DNA of 64,000 bases from an uncultured Anaerolineae bacterium (GCA_905479495.1 CAJQMR010000038.1:1-64000); one strand, 5' to 3'. Shown: positions 16,994 to 25,332, counted from the first letter of the stretch. Program-made: numbers and translations. Notes: a model not told the origin generated them from the letters alone.

Positions 16994-17606
16994 TTTGTTT
17001 GAGGGCGGTGGTGGGGAAACGGCCGTTTCCCGCCAACTGCGGCCACGAAGCTTTCCCCCATAGAACCAGCGTCAACTGTTTAAATTCACGTTTTTGCTCT
17101 TGGGCCTGGTTAATCCGGCCGAGCAGCCGCCAAAAATCATCTGCTAATGGTGTTTGCAGCAGTTGATCAGCCTCGTCAAAAGAAAGCAGAATAGGCTTGT
17201 CCCCTTGCGCCAGAAGGCATTCCTCTAAAAATCGCAAAAATACAGCAGTCGGATCGGTTTCACGCCGCTCTGTCCACCAGCTTGCCGTTGGCAGCGGCCG
17301 GTTTAGCTGGATGGCCAGCAAACGGATGCTGTTTTTCACCCAGGTCGCTAAATCATACTGGTACGCCAGGTCCGACAAATCAAAATAGGCGGCCTGCTGA
17401 TTGAATTCTGTTAAGCGTAAGGCCGTATCTGTCAGCAGCCGATAGCGCAGTGGGGCATTGTCCCCTTGCACATAACAGCTCTGTCCAGCCAAAACGGCCG
17501 TTACCAAGTTTGCTTTTGCTGTAATTAATCTGTCAATAAACGGCCCGGTCTGTGCCCGTGGCATTGGTTGTGGACGGCCGTTTGTTTCACTTTGTATACG
17601 CATCAT
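16983..17606 (-). CDS. AAA-like protein with decayed P-loop
   Basis: 207 residues. It resembles the N-terminal domain of the AAA-like (AAA_35) proteins that occur in Chloroflexota and cyanobacteria: an Asp-containing YFDLSDLAYQYD, then a Walker-B-like ILLSFDEADQLL (~145-156) and a later strand LTLVLWGKA. Where the P-loop should be it reads YVQGDNAPLRYRLL (~45-58), with no GK[ST], so nucleotide binding is doubtful. It is also shorter than family members. The end, LAGNGRFPTTALK, is encoded over an extended ACGGCCGT palindrome (17013-17032). It may be a degenerating or regulatory paralogue. Confidence 0.6.
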   Translation of the reverse strand: MMRIQSETNGRPQPMPRAQTGPFIDRLITAKANLVTAVLAGQSCYVQGDNAPLRYRLLTDTALRLTEFNQQAAYFDLSDLAYQYDLATWVKNSIRLLAIQLNRPLPTASWWTERRETDPTAVFLRFLEECLLAQGDKPILLSFDEADQLLQTPLADDFWRLLGRINQAQEQKREFKQLTLVLWGKASWPQLAGNGRFPTTALKQIIL

Positions 17607-17821
17607 TTTTAATCTACCTTTACCGGATGACTCCCTTCGCCCCGGTGTAATGACTACAATTTATCCGGTTTAGGCGGGAATCTGTGTATCGTTATTTACA
17701 GTTAGGATGCTTAATTCAGCAAACTGTCACAAAAATAAACGGATCGTTCACGCTTCTTCAGTGATTGATCACGCAAAAAAGTAACGGGTTATGCCAAAGT
17801 CGTCTTTACGGAAAAAGGTGC

Positions 17822-17850
17822 TTGTGAGTTGCGAACGAATGTTCTATAAT
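17822..17850 (+). promoter_or_regulatory. Promoter with LexA/SOS-type box
   Basis: TTGTGA (17822-17827), 17 bp, TATAAT (17845-17850). The end of the spacer is CGAACGAATGTTCT (17832-17845), which fits the Gram-positive-type SOS box CGAACRNRYGTTCG at 13 of 14 positions and has the perfect core GAAC-N4-GTTC. It overlaps the -10 box, the usual place for LexA repression. The start codon of the repair-type gene follows 11 bp after the -10. Confidence 0.72.
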
Positions 17851-17860
17851 CGGCTTTATT

Positions 17861-19084
17861 ATGGAAGCCATTGTTAAGTTGCAAGATATTGCCCTGAATA
17901 TGCACCTGGAGCCGGCTGAGGAGACAAATTTCAACCCTGCACCAGAAGTAGCACCCTGTGGCCAGGTGGTAACACCACGCAATTCGCCAGGCAGCCCGCC
18001 TGCCAAGATGCGTCGCAGCGCGGTGGCTAAACAAGAGGCATTAGGCATTAGCCATGCTGTCATGCCCGGTGGCAAGACGATGCCTATGCTCAAAACGCTG
18101 CTTACTTCAGCCTGTGAGCGTAACTGTTACTATTGCCCCTTCCGGGCTGGGCGTAACTACCGGCGGCACACGTTTCAGCCAGAAGAGTTGGCCAAGGCGT
18201 TTATGCAGCTGTATCGGGCAGGCATGGTTGAAGGATTGTTCCTCAGTTCCGGCATCATTAAAGGCAGCGTGGCCACGCAGGACCGCCTGCTGGAAACGGC
18301 CGAAATTCTGCGCCAAAAGTATCAGTTTAAAGGGTATTTGCACCTGAAGGTGATGCCCGGTGCCGAAAAAGCACAGCTGCGCCAGGCCATGACGCTGGCT
18401 GACCGCCTGTCGGTGAATTTGGAAGCGCCGAACGACAGGCGGCTGGCGTTACTGGCTCCTAAAAAGGTGTTTCTTGAGGAACTGGTACGGCCGTTGCAGC
18501 TCATTGAGCAAATTCGGCAGGAAGAACCAGGGCATTTGGGTTGGAACGGCCGTTGGCCTTCTACCGTGAGCCAGTTTGTGGTGGGTGCTGTCGGCGAGAC
18601 AGACGTAGAAATCCTGTCCACGACAGAATATCTGACCAAGCAGCTGCATCTCAAGCGGGTCTATTTTTCGCCTTTCAGCCCCATTCACGATACCCCGTTG
18701 GAAAACCAGCCAGCCGAAAACCCCATGCGTAAAGTGCGCCTGTACCAAACCTCGTTTTTGTTCCGTGACTATGATTTTGGTCTGGAAGAGATGCCGTTTG
18801 ACCAGCAAGGCAATTTGCCGCTGAATATCGATCCCAAGCTGGCCTGGGCGGAGGCTAATTTGCAGCATGATCCCGTGGAGTTGAACCGGGCTGAGCGCCA
18901 GGATCTGCTGCGCGTGCCTGGCATTGGTCCCAAACACAGCCACACCATTCTTAATGCCCGGCGTAAAGGGCGGCTGAGTGAACTCAATCATTTACGCCAA
19001 CTGGGCATTGCCACCAAGCGGCTGGCTCCCTATGTGCTGCTGGATGGGAAACGGCCGTCTTACCAGCTCCCCCTAAAACTTTAA
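17861..19084 (+). CDS. Radical SAM protein, putative DNA modification/repair
   Basis: 407 residues. The 4Fe-4S signature is CERNCYYC with Cys85, Cys89, Cys92, followed by the SAM-binding LFLSSGII and a TIM-barrel-like core; the C-terminal ~70 residues hold a helix-hairpin-helix DNA-binding motif (LLRVPGIGPKHSHTIL). This layout is that of the 'putative DNA modification/repair radical SAM protein' family (TIGR03916), which is usually encoded beside a uracil-DNA-glycosylase-like partner (TIGR03915); no such partner is next to it here. The SOS-type box in its promoter supports a role in the damage response. Confidence 0.86.
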   Translation: MEAIVKLQDIALNMHLEPAEETNFNPAPEVAPCGQVVTPRNSPGSPPAKMRRSAVAKQEALGISHAVMPGGKTMPMLKTLLTSACERNCYYCPFRAGRNYRRHTFQPEELAKAFMQLYRAGMVEGLFLSSGIIKGSVATQDRLLETAEILRQKYQFKGYLHLKVMPGAEKAQLRQAMTLADRLSVNLEAPNDRRLALLAPKKVFLEELVRPLQLIEQIRQEEPGHLGWNGRWPSTVSQFVVGAVGETDVEILSTTEYLTKQLHLKRVYFSPFSPIHDTPLENQPAENPMRKVRLYQTSFLFRDYDFGLEEMPFDQQGNLPLNIDPKLAWAEANLQHDPVELNRAERQDLLRVPGIGPKHSHTILNARRKGRLSELNHLRQLGIATKRLAPYVLLDGKRPSYQLPLKL

Positions 19085-19127
19085 GCTCCAGCCGCCAATC
19101 TCACCCAAAAACAGATACAATTACCCC

Positions 19128-20135
19128 ATGAAACCTGCCAAAACATTGATTTTTGCCCTTTTTTTACTGCTGGTGGCCTGTGGTGGGAATGCGGGGGATA
19201 CGGCCGTTCCCCCCGAAACAGCCAACAACACCGGTTCCCTTTTCTACATCCTGCAAGAGCCACGCCGTCAGGCCCTGATGCGCTATGATTTTGCCGATGA
19301 CAGCAGCCAACCGCTGTTTGAGGTGCCGCTGAATGCCTGGCTAAGCCACATGGCTGCTTCGCCAGATGGCAGCCAGATTGCCCTGACTTATGCCCCTTCC
19401 CCTGGTGAAAATGAGATTCAGTTTGGCTACAGCAGCCTCTACCTGCTGCTGGCAGACGGTCGAAGCGAGCCGCGCTTGCTCATCGAGCGCACGGCAGAGC
19501 AGGAGGTTTTCTTTAATCCCACCTGGTCACCGGACGGGCAGCAGCTTTACTACTCACATGTGACGCCGCTGGATGAAGCGGCCTTCACCTTTAGCACCAC
19601 TTTGGAGCGGTTGGATGTGGCTTCAGGAGAGATGCTTGAGGTAGCCGACAATGGTATCTGGCCTCGGGTCTCACCAGACGGCCGTTCCCTGGCCTACGTT
19701 CACATTGACCAGGATTCGCTACTGGCTGAGCTCGTTTTAGCAGAACCCGATGGCAGTAATCCGACTGTGTTGGTGCCCCGCGACCGTTTTACAACGCTGG
19801 ATGCTCCGTTTTTCTCGGCTGATGGGCAATGGCTTTATTTTTCGGCCGTGGCAGAGCAGACCAGTTCGGTTACCTGGTGGGAGCGGTTACTGGGCATTGA
19901 GGTCGCCTCAGCCCACAGTCTGCCCTCTCGTTGGTGGCGTTTGCCGGTGACTGGTGGTGAGCCAGAAGCCGTAACCACAGAGGCGCAGGTGGGGCAATAT
20001 GGTGTTGTGTCGCCAGACGGCCGTTCCCTGGCGTTTAGCGCCCAATCCGGTATTTATCTGATGCAGCCTGATGGCAGCGATCTGGTTCAGCTCCTCGACC
20101 TGTCGGCGGCTGATTCGTTGAGTTGGACGCCCTGA
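19128..20135 (+). CDS. Lipoprotein with TolB-like beta-propeller
   Basis: 335 residues. Signal peptide with lipobox LLLVACGG (Cys at ~19), so it is membrane-anchored on the outside. Five repeated blade motifs SPDG/SADG (SPDGSQIAL, SPDGQQLYY, SPDGRSLAY, SADGQWLYF, SPDGRSLAF) mark a PD40/WD40-like propeller as in TolB. Ligand unknown; such domains mediate protein contacts. Its stop codon overlaps the ATG of the DUF6504 gene (TGATG), so the two are coupled. No clear Shine-Dalgarno precedes the start. Confidence 0.85.
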   Translation: MKPAKTLIFALFLLLVACGGNAGDTAVPPETANNTGSLFYILQEPRRQALMRYDFADDSSQPLFEVPLNAWLSHMAASPDGSQIALTYAPSPGENEIQFGYSSLYLLLADGRSEPRLLIERTAEQEVFFNPTWSPDGQQLYYSHVTPLDEAAFTFSTTLERLDVASGEMLEVADNGIWPRVSPDGRSLAYVHIDQDSLLAELVLAEPDGSNPTVLVPRDRFTTLDAPFFSADGQWLYFSAVAEQTSSVTWWERLLGIEVASAHSLPSRWWRLPVTGGEPEAVTTEAQVGQYGVVSPDGRSLAFSAQSGIYLMQPDGSDLVQLLDLSAADSLSWTP

Positions 20136-20512
20136 TGCCACCCACACGCTTCATCGGCGCTTCGATCACGGTGGAATTTGACCAACCACCGCTGTTTGCC
20201 AAGCTGCCGCCCTGCCCCGCTCGTTTTATCTGGCGTGAGGAAACCTTCGAGATTGTGGCTAATTTACAGGAGTGGCGTGATTACGGCCGTCGCGGGCGAA
20301 TGGCCAACAATATGCGGCCAGAAAATCTGAAAAAAGCAGCAAAACGGGGGTCTTGGGGTGTGGGGCGGTATTATTTTCGGGTGCAGGTGGGAAACGGCCG
20401 TCTTTTTGAAATTTATTACGACCGGGCACCCAAAGGGCAAGAACAGCGGCTGGGGAGCTGGTTTTTGTACCGGGAGATTTTGCCGGATGAGACGAGTAAA
20501 AGTGAAAAGTAA
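20135..20512 (+). CDS. DUF6504 family protein
   Basis: 125 residues from ATG 20135; a TTG four codons upstream is less likely because the TGATG overlap with the lipoprotein gene gives natural coupling. The whole chain follows DUF6504: ITVEFDQPPLFAKLPPCPARFIW, WRDYGRRGRMANNMRP, RGSWGVGRYYFRVQV, FEIYYDRAP. The function is unknown; as I recall, members are found near translesion/SOS mutasome genes in Actinobacteria, which would suit the SOS-type box 2.3 kb upstream. The final TSKSEK residues are encoded by the left arm of the repeat at 20495-20562. Confidence 0.84.
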   Translation: MPPTRFIGASITVEFDQPPLFAKLPPCPARFIWREETFEIVANLQEWRDYGRRGRMANNMRPENLKKAAKRGSWGVGRYYFRVQVGNGRLFEIYYDRAPKGQEQRLGSWFLYREILPDETSKSEK

Positions 20513-20562
20513 AAAGTGATAAGTAGGGCAACTTTCCACTTATCACTTTTCACTTTTTACTC
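20495..20562. repeat. AAAAAGTGATAAGT inverted repeat, second full copy
   Basis: Left arm AGTAAAAGTGAAAAGTAAAA and AAGTGATAAGT, right arm ACTTATCACTTTTCACTTTTTACT, between convergent genes; as RNA it makes a long stem with U-rich 3' side and probably ends both transcripts. It encodes the last residues and stop of the DUF6504 gene. See the copy at 12761-12822. Confidence 0.75.
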
Positions 20563-20566
20563 CAAC

Positions 20567-20767
20567 TTATTTCTTCCCAAACAGATTATCCAGCAAACCC
20601 GAGGCCTGGTCGGCCAGTCCAGGATTCTCTAGCAAGTTGTCCAGCTGCCCGGCCAGTGGTGCTGGCAATTTTTCCTTCAGGAATTCCAAAACAGCTTCGG
20701 CTGCTTTCCTGGCCTGATCTTCTGGTAAACCTGTTTTTTCCGAAACCATTTTTACTAATTCGTCCAT
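20567..20767 (-). CDS. Small helical protein (DUF2267-like)
   Basis: 66 residues behind a perfect AAGGAG. The sequence MDELVKMVSEKTGLPEDQARKAAEAVLEFLKEKLPAPLAGQLDNLL follows the helical pattern of DUF2267-like small proteins, then a short tail LADQASGLLDNLFGKK. Function unknown; related proteins are common in stress-type loci. Monocistronic, ended by the strong inverted repeat. Confidence 0.78.
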   Translation of the reverse strand: MDELVKMVSEKTGLPEDQARKAAEAVLEFLKEKLPAPLAGQLDNLLENPGLADQASGLLDNLFGKK

Positions 20768-20855
20768 TATTTACTCCTTTTATTGTGTCGCAATGCTTTT
20801 GACCCTGTTTTAACTGACAGGTCACAATTTTGTTTCCTTTCTACTTCTTCCTCTA

Positions 20856-22376
20856 TCACTTTTCACTGTTTTCGCGCATTTTCTGCCAAGATTCTGACCG
20901 ATCTTTCACAGCCACTGGGCGAGTTAAATCACCTAAAACATCCAGGACGTAGGGCTGCTGCCTCATGCCTACCAGCACGCTGCTGACACCAGCGCTGCTG
21001 CGGAGTGCGCGCACGGCCGTTTGGCTTAATGTCTTTGCTTGCCAATCAGGATCGGCGGTAACGGCCGTTTCCTGGATGCGGGATGTTCGTTTGGCTGCTT
21101 GCTCCTGGTAAAATGCGCTTAACGCCGCCAGTGTGATGTTTGCTGCCTCAACATACTCGTCGAGCCACAAAGCCGCCTCAGCGGGCAAATTTGGGCGGTT
21201 GGAGAGAAATTCTACGGCCGTTTGTGAGCGGGGTAAAATAAATCGGGCCTTCACACCTTGCCAATTCTGAAACGTGCCAAAACCACCCCAATTCCCTTCC
21301 AGCATGCGCCCTACAGACAAGTAATCAAGCAGCTGCTGGTTGGTTTCATCGTCCAGGCTGAGACTGGACAGATGTTGGCTGGCAAACTGGGTTTCTAGCT
21401 GCACGCAACTGTCAACCGCGGTTGACACCTCCTCCGGTGTGGCTGGGTAGCTGGGGGGCAGCACATCGGCCAGCCGGGTTAGGCTCTCCTGTACGATGGC
21501 GTTGAGCGGTCGGTTGACCAACACTGCCAGATCATGCGCCTGGGCAACCTGTAACACGGTTTGTCTGTCTGGTTGATTTGGCTCGGTGGCGGCCCCAGTT
21601 TCCAACAGATTCATGGGCAGCTGCACCCAACGAAAATGATGCTTAGGGCTAATTTCCTGGGCAATTTGCCAGACGCGGCTGAGGTTGGTGAAGGTATAGC
21701 TGCGGACCGGTTCAGGGAAGGTATTGGAGCTGATGCCGTAGCTTTGGATACGGCCGTCTGCCACCGCCTGCTCTAAAAATTTAAAGGCCAGGCGGATGCG
21801 TTGGTAATAAGTGTGCCGCGCCTCATCCTGGGGAATGGGGCGGCGCTGCGCCCAGCTTAGATAATATTCCGGGTTATGCAGCAGGAAGACATCCAGCGTT
21901 TCTAGATTGAGCCGTTCCAGGCTGCGCGTGAGCTGGTCATCCAGAAATTCGGGGTGAATGCAGTGGTCTAGTCCCTCGGCATATTTCACCAGGTTGGGAA
22001 ACGGCCGTCCCTCCTTTTTGCGCTGCTGGGCCAGGGCGTAGTTAAACCCCTGTAAATAGCCCGCTTTAGAGACGATGACCACCTGCTCCCGCTGTAATTC
22101 CCCTGCATCGATCTGCTCTGCCAGTATGCGGCCAATCAGCCGCTCAGAGCCACCGTCACCGTAATTGCTGCTGGTGTCGATGAGGTTGATGCCGCTTTGC
22201 AGCGCCAGCCGCAGTGCTTGTTCGTGGATTTTTTCGCCGGTGTTCACGCGATAGCTGCCAAACCCTGCCTGGCTGATGTGCCAACCCAATTTGGGCAGCG
22301 CTGTCGTGCTCATGTCGGGAAACTGTTGAAAGTAAGATTGTGTGGAAACGGCCGTTGCCTTGCCGGGAATACCCAT
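20856..22376 (-). CDS. Aldo/keto reductase, long form
   Basis: 506 residues, much longer than the usual ~330. The (beta/alpha)8 signature is present: GFGSYRV, LIDTSSNYGDGGSE with catalytic Asp/Tyr (~67-72), VSKAGY with catalytic Lys (~103), LLHNPE with catalytic His (~165), YGISSNTF, and the NADP-binding tail SSVLVGMRQQPYVLD near the C-terminus. The extra ~150 residues lie between these (~300-440) and look helical. ATG 22313 (MSTTALPKLGW) is an alternative start that matches the family better. The gene contains an 18-bp palindrome at 21410-21427 shared with the parAB region. Confidence 0.84.
   Translation of the reverse strand: MGIPGKATAVSTQSYFQQFPDMSTTALPKLGWHISQAGFGSYRVNTGEKIHEQALRLALQSGINLIDTSSNYGDGGSERLIGRILAEQIDAGELQREQVVIVSKAGYLQGFNYALAQQRKKEGRPFPNLVKYAEGLDHCIHPEFLDDQLTRSLERLNLETLDVFLLHNPEYYLSWAQRRPIPQDEARHTYYQRIRLAFKFLEQAVADGRIQSYGISSNTFPEPVRSYTFTNLSRVWQIAQEISPKHHFRWVQLPMNLLETGAATEPNQPDRQTVLQVAQAHDLAVLVNRPLNAIVQESLTRLADVLPPSYPATPEEVSTAVDSCVQLETQFASQHLSSLSLDDETNQQLLDYLSVGRMLEGNWGGFGTFQNWQGVKARFILPRSQTAVEFLSNRPNLPAEAALWLDEYVEAANITLAALSAFYQEQAAKRTSRIQETAVTADPDWQAKTLSQTAVRALRSSAGVSSVLVGMRQQPYVLDVLGDLTRPVAVKDRSESWQKMRENSEK
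21410..21427. promoter_or_regulatory. 18-bp palindrome, copy 1 (parAB-region family)
   Basis: TGTCAACCGCGGTTGACA, a perfect palindrome inside the aldo/keto reductase gene (read as part of VSTAVDS). Copies 2 and 3 lie at 22484-22499 and 25473-25490, the latter just upstream of parAB. A binding site within a coding region is what one expects of a centromere-like site rather than an operator. Confidence 0.6.
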
Positions 22377-22468
22377 AAAAATCTCTCGCTGGTCTTATGA
22401 TATCTTGCTGTTCTCTGTGTGCCTAATCGTAAAGCGTAACATCAGAATCGACAATGCATTTACATAAA

Positions 22469-22500
22469 TGTTTCCCGTGAAACGTCAACCGCGGTTGACA
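22469..22500. promoter_or_regulatory. parS-like site fused to palindrome copy 2
   Basis: GTTTCCCGTGAAAC at 22470-22483 differs at one position from the parS core GTTTCACGTGAAAC bound by chromosomal ParB. It abuts GTCAACCGCGGTTGAC (22484-22499), the second copy of the palindrome. The sites lie about 0.95 kb past the 3' end of parB, in the intergenic region before a response regulator gene. Confidence 0.62.
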
Positions 22501-22570
22501 GATCGATAGCTACTCCAGAGAGACAGACCATTATTATTAGCTACCTTAGTTAGACTTTTGTCATGGTTGC

Positions 22571-22599
22571 TTGCTTCGCTATAAACTACCCCGTATAGT
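22571..22599 (+). promoter_or_regulatory. Promoter of the OmpR-type regulator
   Basis: TTGCTT (22571-22576), 17 bp, TATAGT (22594-22599); transcription would start near 22606, about 34 nt before the start codon. Confidence 0.5.
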
Positions 22600-22639
22600 A
22601 AGATAAATTACGAGGGATTAACCGAACTTGGGAGATTAT

Positions 22640-23386
22640 ATGATGGCAAACAAAGAAAAAGTTCTGGTAATTGATGACAGTCGAGAAATGTTGCTGGTGA
22701 TGAAACATTTGCTGCTCAACAATGGCTACCAGCCCTTACTGGCCGAAAATGGTTTGACTGGCTTGGAGATGTTGAAAGAACATGATCCAGACCTGGTTGT
22801 GCTGGATTTGAGTATGCCAATTGTGGATGGCTGGCAAGTATGTGAGCGGATTCGAGAGAAATCGGCCGTACCCATTATTATTTTAACGGCTGCACATGTC
22901 ACGGATGAGGACACGGTGCGTGGGTTGAATCTGGGTGCCAACGATTACGTCACCAAGCCATTCAACCAGCATGTGATGATTGCTCGTATTCGCTCTGCCC
23001 TGCGCTGGTCTCCCAAAGCGCCTCATGGCAAGATATACAAGGATGATACCCTCTCAATTGATGTTCGAAAGCGGGAAGTGATTAAAGATGGGGAACTGCT
23101 CAAGCTAACCAAAAAAGAGTTTGCTTTGCTGGTGGCTTTGGTTATGGATTCACCGGCTGTCGTTGATCACGAGAGGTTGTTTACCAAGGTGTGGGACAGT
23201 TCTTACACGTTTGATGTCAATTACGTGCGGATTTTTGTGGGACACTTGCGTAAGAAGCTAGAAACGGACCCCGCAAATCCTGTCTATATTCACAATGAGC
23301 GGGGTGTCGGCTACCGCTTTGAACGGCTTGATGCGGATTCGATCCCTTCAGATGATGCATTGGAAATGGCTCAAGCAGATTCATAG
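22640..23386 (+). CDS. Response regulator, OmpR/PhoB type
   Basis: About 248 residues. Receiver domain with VIDDSRE, phospho-acceptor Asp in LVVLDLSMP (~54), Thr in IIILTAA and Lys in DYVTKPF; then a winged-helix DNA-binding domain (LKLTKKEFALLVALVMD...VNYVRIFVGHLRKKL...IHNERGVGYRF). Start set at ATG 22640 (or 22643) because GGGAG lies just upstream; a TTG at 22628 is upstream of that site. No histidine kinase lies next to it, so it is an orphan here. It ends shortly before the convergent parB, with an ACGGCCGT palindrome in the gap. Confidence 0.92.
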   Translation: MMANKEKVLVIDDSREMLLVMKHLLLNNGYQPLLAENGLTGLEMLKEHDPDLVVLDLSMPIVDGWQVCERIREKSAVPIIILTAAHVTDEDTVRGLNLGANDYVTKPFNQHVMIARIRSALRWSPKAPHGKIYKDDTLSIDVRKREVIKDGELLKLTKKEFALLVALVMDSPAVVDHERLFTKVWDSSYTFDVNYVRIFVGHLRKKLETDPANPVYIHNERGVGYRFERLDADSIPSDDALEMAQADS

Positions 23387-23428
23387 ATAAACGGCCGTTT
23401 CCTCCAGCCTTCCATACATTGATGACGA

Positions 23429-24547
23429 TCAGTCATCTTCCCCAATTGCCACAAGCAAACTATTCACATGCTGCTGAATGATTTTCAGCCTGCTTAAGAC
23501 TTCTGCCTTTTCCCCAGGAGGTAGCCCCTGGGCCCGAATGCGCGATAAATGCTGCATGATGTACCCCAGTCGGGTGATGTTATCTACACGCATCGTGCCG
23601 GGGGCTAAATCTGGCAACGTGTCTTCTTCACGCAGCAATTGAGCACCGCGAGTGGGGGTGAACAATTCTTCTTCGGGGAGTTCATCTGGCAGGTCAAGGC
23701 TGGGGTCGTACGGCCGTTCCTCCGCCTCCGCCAACTCCTGTAATTCCCGAATGGTCTGATACACCGTTTTATCTGGATTATCTTTGAGATACCGGGCAAC
23801 ATCTTTTACCTCGGCTGGGGTTAAATCCCCGGCCAGACGTGCTTTGTGCAGCGCTCGCTGCTGTGAGGGTTTCAATCCCTGATAAATACGCGTGTCTCGT
23901 TCACTTAGAACCCCATCCCGCACATCGTCCTTGATTTCATCTGGTAGATCCAGCAGCTTGATGAGCTGATGAATGCGCTGGCGCGAATAGCCCAGCCGTT
24001 TGCCAACTTTTGCCCAGGAAATCTTTTTACCCCATGGTTCATCACTGGTTACGCCCTCTTCACGAGCGGCATCCAGCTCATTTTGCATCAAATCCCGCAG
24101 CCGCAGCAGACCCGCTGCCCGATCCACATCATTTAAATCTTCGCGCTGGATGTTTTCTACCAGCTGGCGCACAAAGCGCGTGACATTGTCATAGTTGCGC
24201 CGCTGCACCACAGCCGGAATTGTTTCCAAGCCAGCCAGCTGAGCGGCTCGCCAGCGCCGCTCCCCATGCACAATCAAGTAGTTATTCGGAGCAAATTCGG
24301 TCACTTCGATGGGTTGAATGACACCGTCCTGGCGAATGCTTTCGCTTAGCTCTTCCAGGCTTTCCTGCGGGAAGGTTTGGCGTGGTTGAGAAGGGTCTGG
24401 CTGGATCGCATCCAGGCGTAGGGCCAACAGCACCAGGCCAGAGGCTTGTTCGGCATCCTCACTGGTAGTAAACAGTTTTTCCAGATCCCCAGCATGGGGT
24501 TTGCTTGGTTGAGAAAGGTTTATTTTGCCACGTTTTTTTCGACCCAT
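23429..24547 (-). CDS. parB: ParB/Spo0J-family partition protein
   Basis: 372 residues. N-terminal CTPase domain with the ParB hallmark GERRWRA (95-101), preceded by LDAIQPDPSQPRQTF; central helix-turn-helix (ISWAKVGKRLGYSRQRIHQLIKLLDLP, ~175-205) that reads parS; a long acidic linker; and a C-terminal helical dimerisation part. It binds parS, loads as a CTP-gated clamp and works with ParA in segregation of the origin region. The start codon lies 2 bp after the parA stop. A parS-like site and three copies of an 18-bp palindrome lie within 3 kb. Confidence 0.93.
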   Translation of the reverse strand: MGRKKRGKINLSQPSKPHAGDLEKLFTTSEDAEQASGLVLLALRLDAIQPDPSQPRQTFPQESLEELSESIRQDGVIQPIEVTEFAPNNYLIVHGERRWRAAQLAGLETIPAVVQRRNYDNVTRFVRQLVENIQREDLNDVDRAAGLLRLRDLMQNELDAAREEGVTSDEPWGKKISWAKVGKRLGYSRQRIHQLIKLLDLPDEIKDDVRDGVLSERDTRIYQGLKPSQQRALHKARLAGDLTPAEVKDVARYLKDNPDKTVYQTIRELQELAEAEERPYDPSLDLPDELPEEELFTPTRGAQLLREEDTLPDLAPGTMRVDNITRLGYIMQHLSRIRAQGLPPGEKAEVLSRLKIIQQHVNSLLVAIGEDD

Positions 24548-24549
24548 CG

Positions 24550-25332
24550 TTAGGCTCCCTTAGCAATTTGTTTCGCGACCTGGCGATAGGCATCAGCTCC
24601 TTGACCTTTGCTTTCATAGGCGATGATGCTTTGTCCGGCAACGGCACTTTCAGCAAAGCGTACGGACCGCTTGACGATAGGTTCAAAAATGCGGATGCCG
24701 TCGCCGTACTGGGTGTCGATGGCGGCTAGAATATCGCGGGTGAGGGTGGTGCGTGTGTCGGCCATGGTGAGCAATATGCCCTCAATGATAAGATCTGGAT
24801 TGAGCTTTTTGCGTCGCACGGTTTCGATGCTGGAGAGAATCATCAGGGCGCCACGGGCGGCCAGGTATTCAGTTTGGATGGGAATGATGACGCTGGAAGC
24901 GGCCGTTAAGGCATTTACCACCAGCAGTCCCAGTGATGGATTGCAATCAACCAGGATGTAATCGTACTGGTTGACGATGCTGCCCAAAATGGTGGTGAGC
25001 ACCCGCTCCCGGCTGAGTGTGTTGATGAGCGACAGCTCAATCAGGCTCAGCTCTGCCTGTGAGGGCAGCAAGTGAAATTTTTCGTCTGTCTCATAAATGG
25101 AGCCAATCACATCGCTCTCGTAGCCGTCAATTTCTGCTTTAAAGGCATCGTAAATAGTGGGGCTAAGATTGTCGGGGTCAAAGCCGGCATGTTGTGTCAG
25201 ATTACATTGTGGGTCCAGGTCTACAGCAAGAACGCGGTAGCCCATCTCACTCAGCGCAGCGGCCAGATTAATGGTGGTGGTGGTTTTACCCACGCCGCCT
25301 TTTTGCATGGCAACGGCAATAATTTTGGTCAT
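24550..25332 (-). CDS. parA: ParA/Soj-family partition ATPase
   Basis: 260 residues from ATG 25332, chosen because AAGGAGAAGCG directly precedes it and the protein then begins MTKIIAVAMQKGGVGKTTTT, with the deviant Walker A KGGVGKTT at the normal place; a longer frame upstream lacks support. Walker A' VLAVDLDPQCN and Walker B YDYILVDCNPSLG follow. It forms the ATP-dependent gradient that moves ParB-parS complexes. First gene of the parAB operon, with palindrome copy 3 about 140 bp upstream of its start. Confidence 0.94.
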   Translation of the reverse strand: MTKIIAVAMQKGGVGKTTTTINLAAALSEMGYRVLAVDLDPQCNLTQHAGFDPDNLSPTIYDAFKAEIDGYESDVIGSIYETDEKFHLLPSQAELSLIELSLINTLSRERVLTTILGSIVNQYDYILVDCNPSLGLLVVNALTAASSVIIPIQTEYLAARGALMILSSIETVRRKKLNPDLIIEGILLTMADTRTTLTRDILAAIDTQYGDGIRIFEPIVKRSVRFAESAVAGQSIIAYESKGQGADAYRQVAKQIAKGA

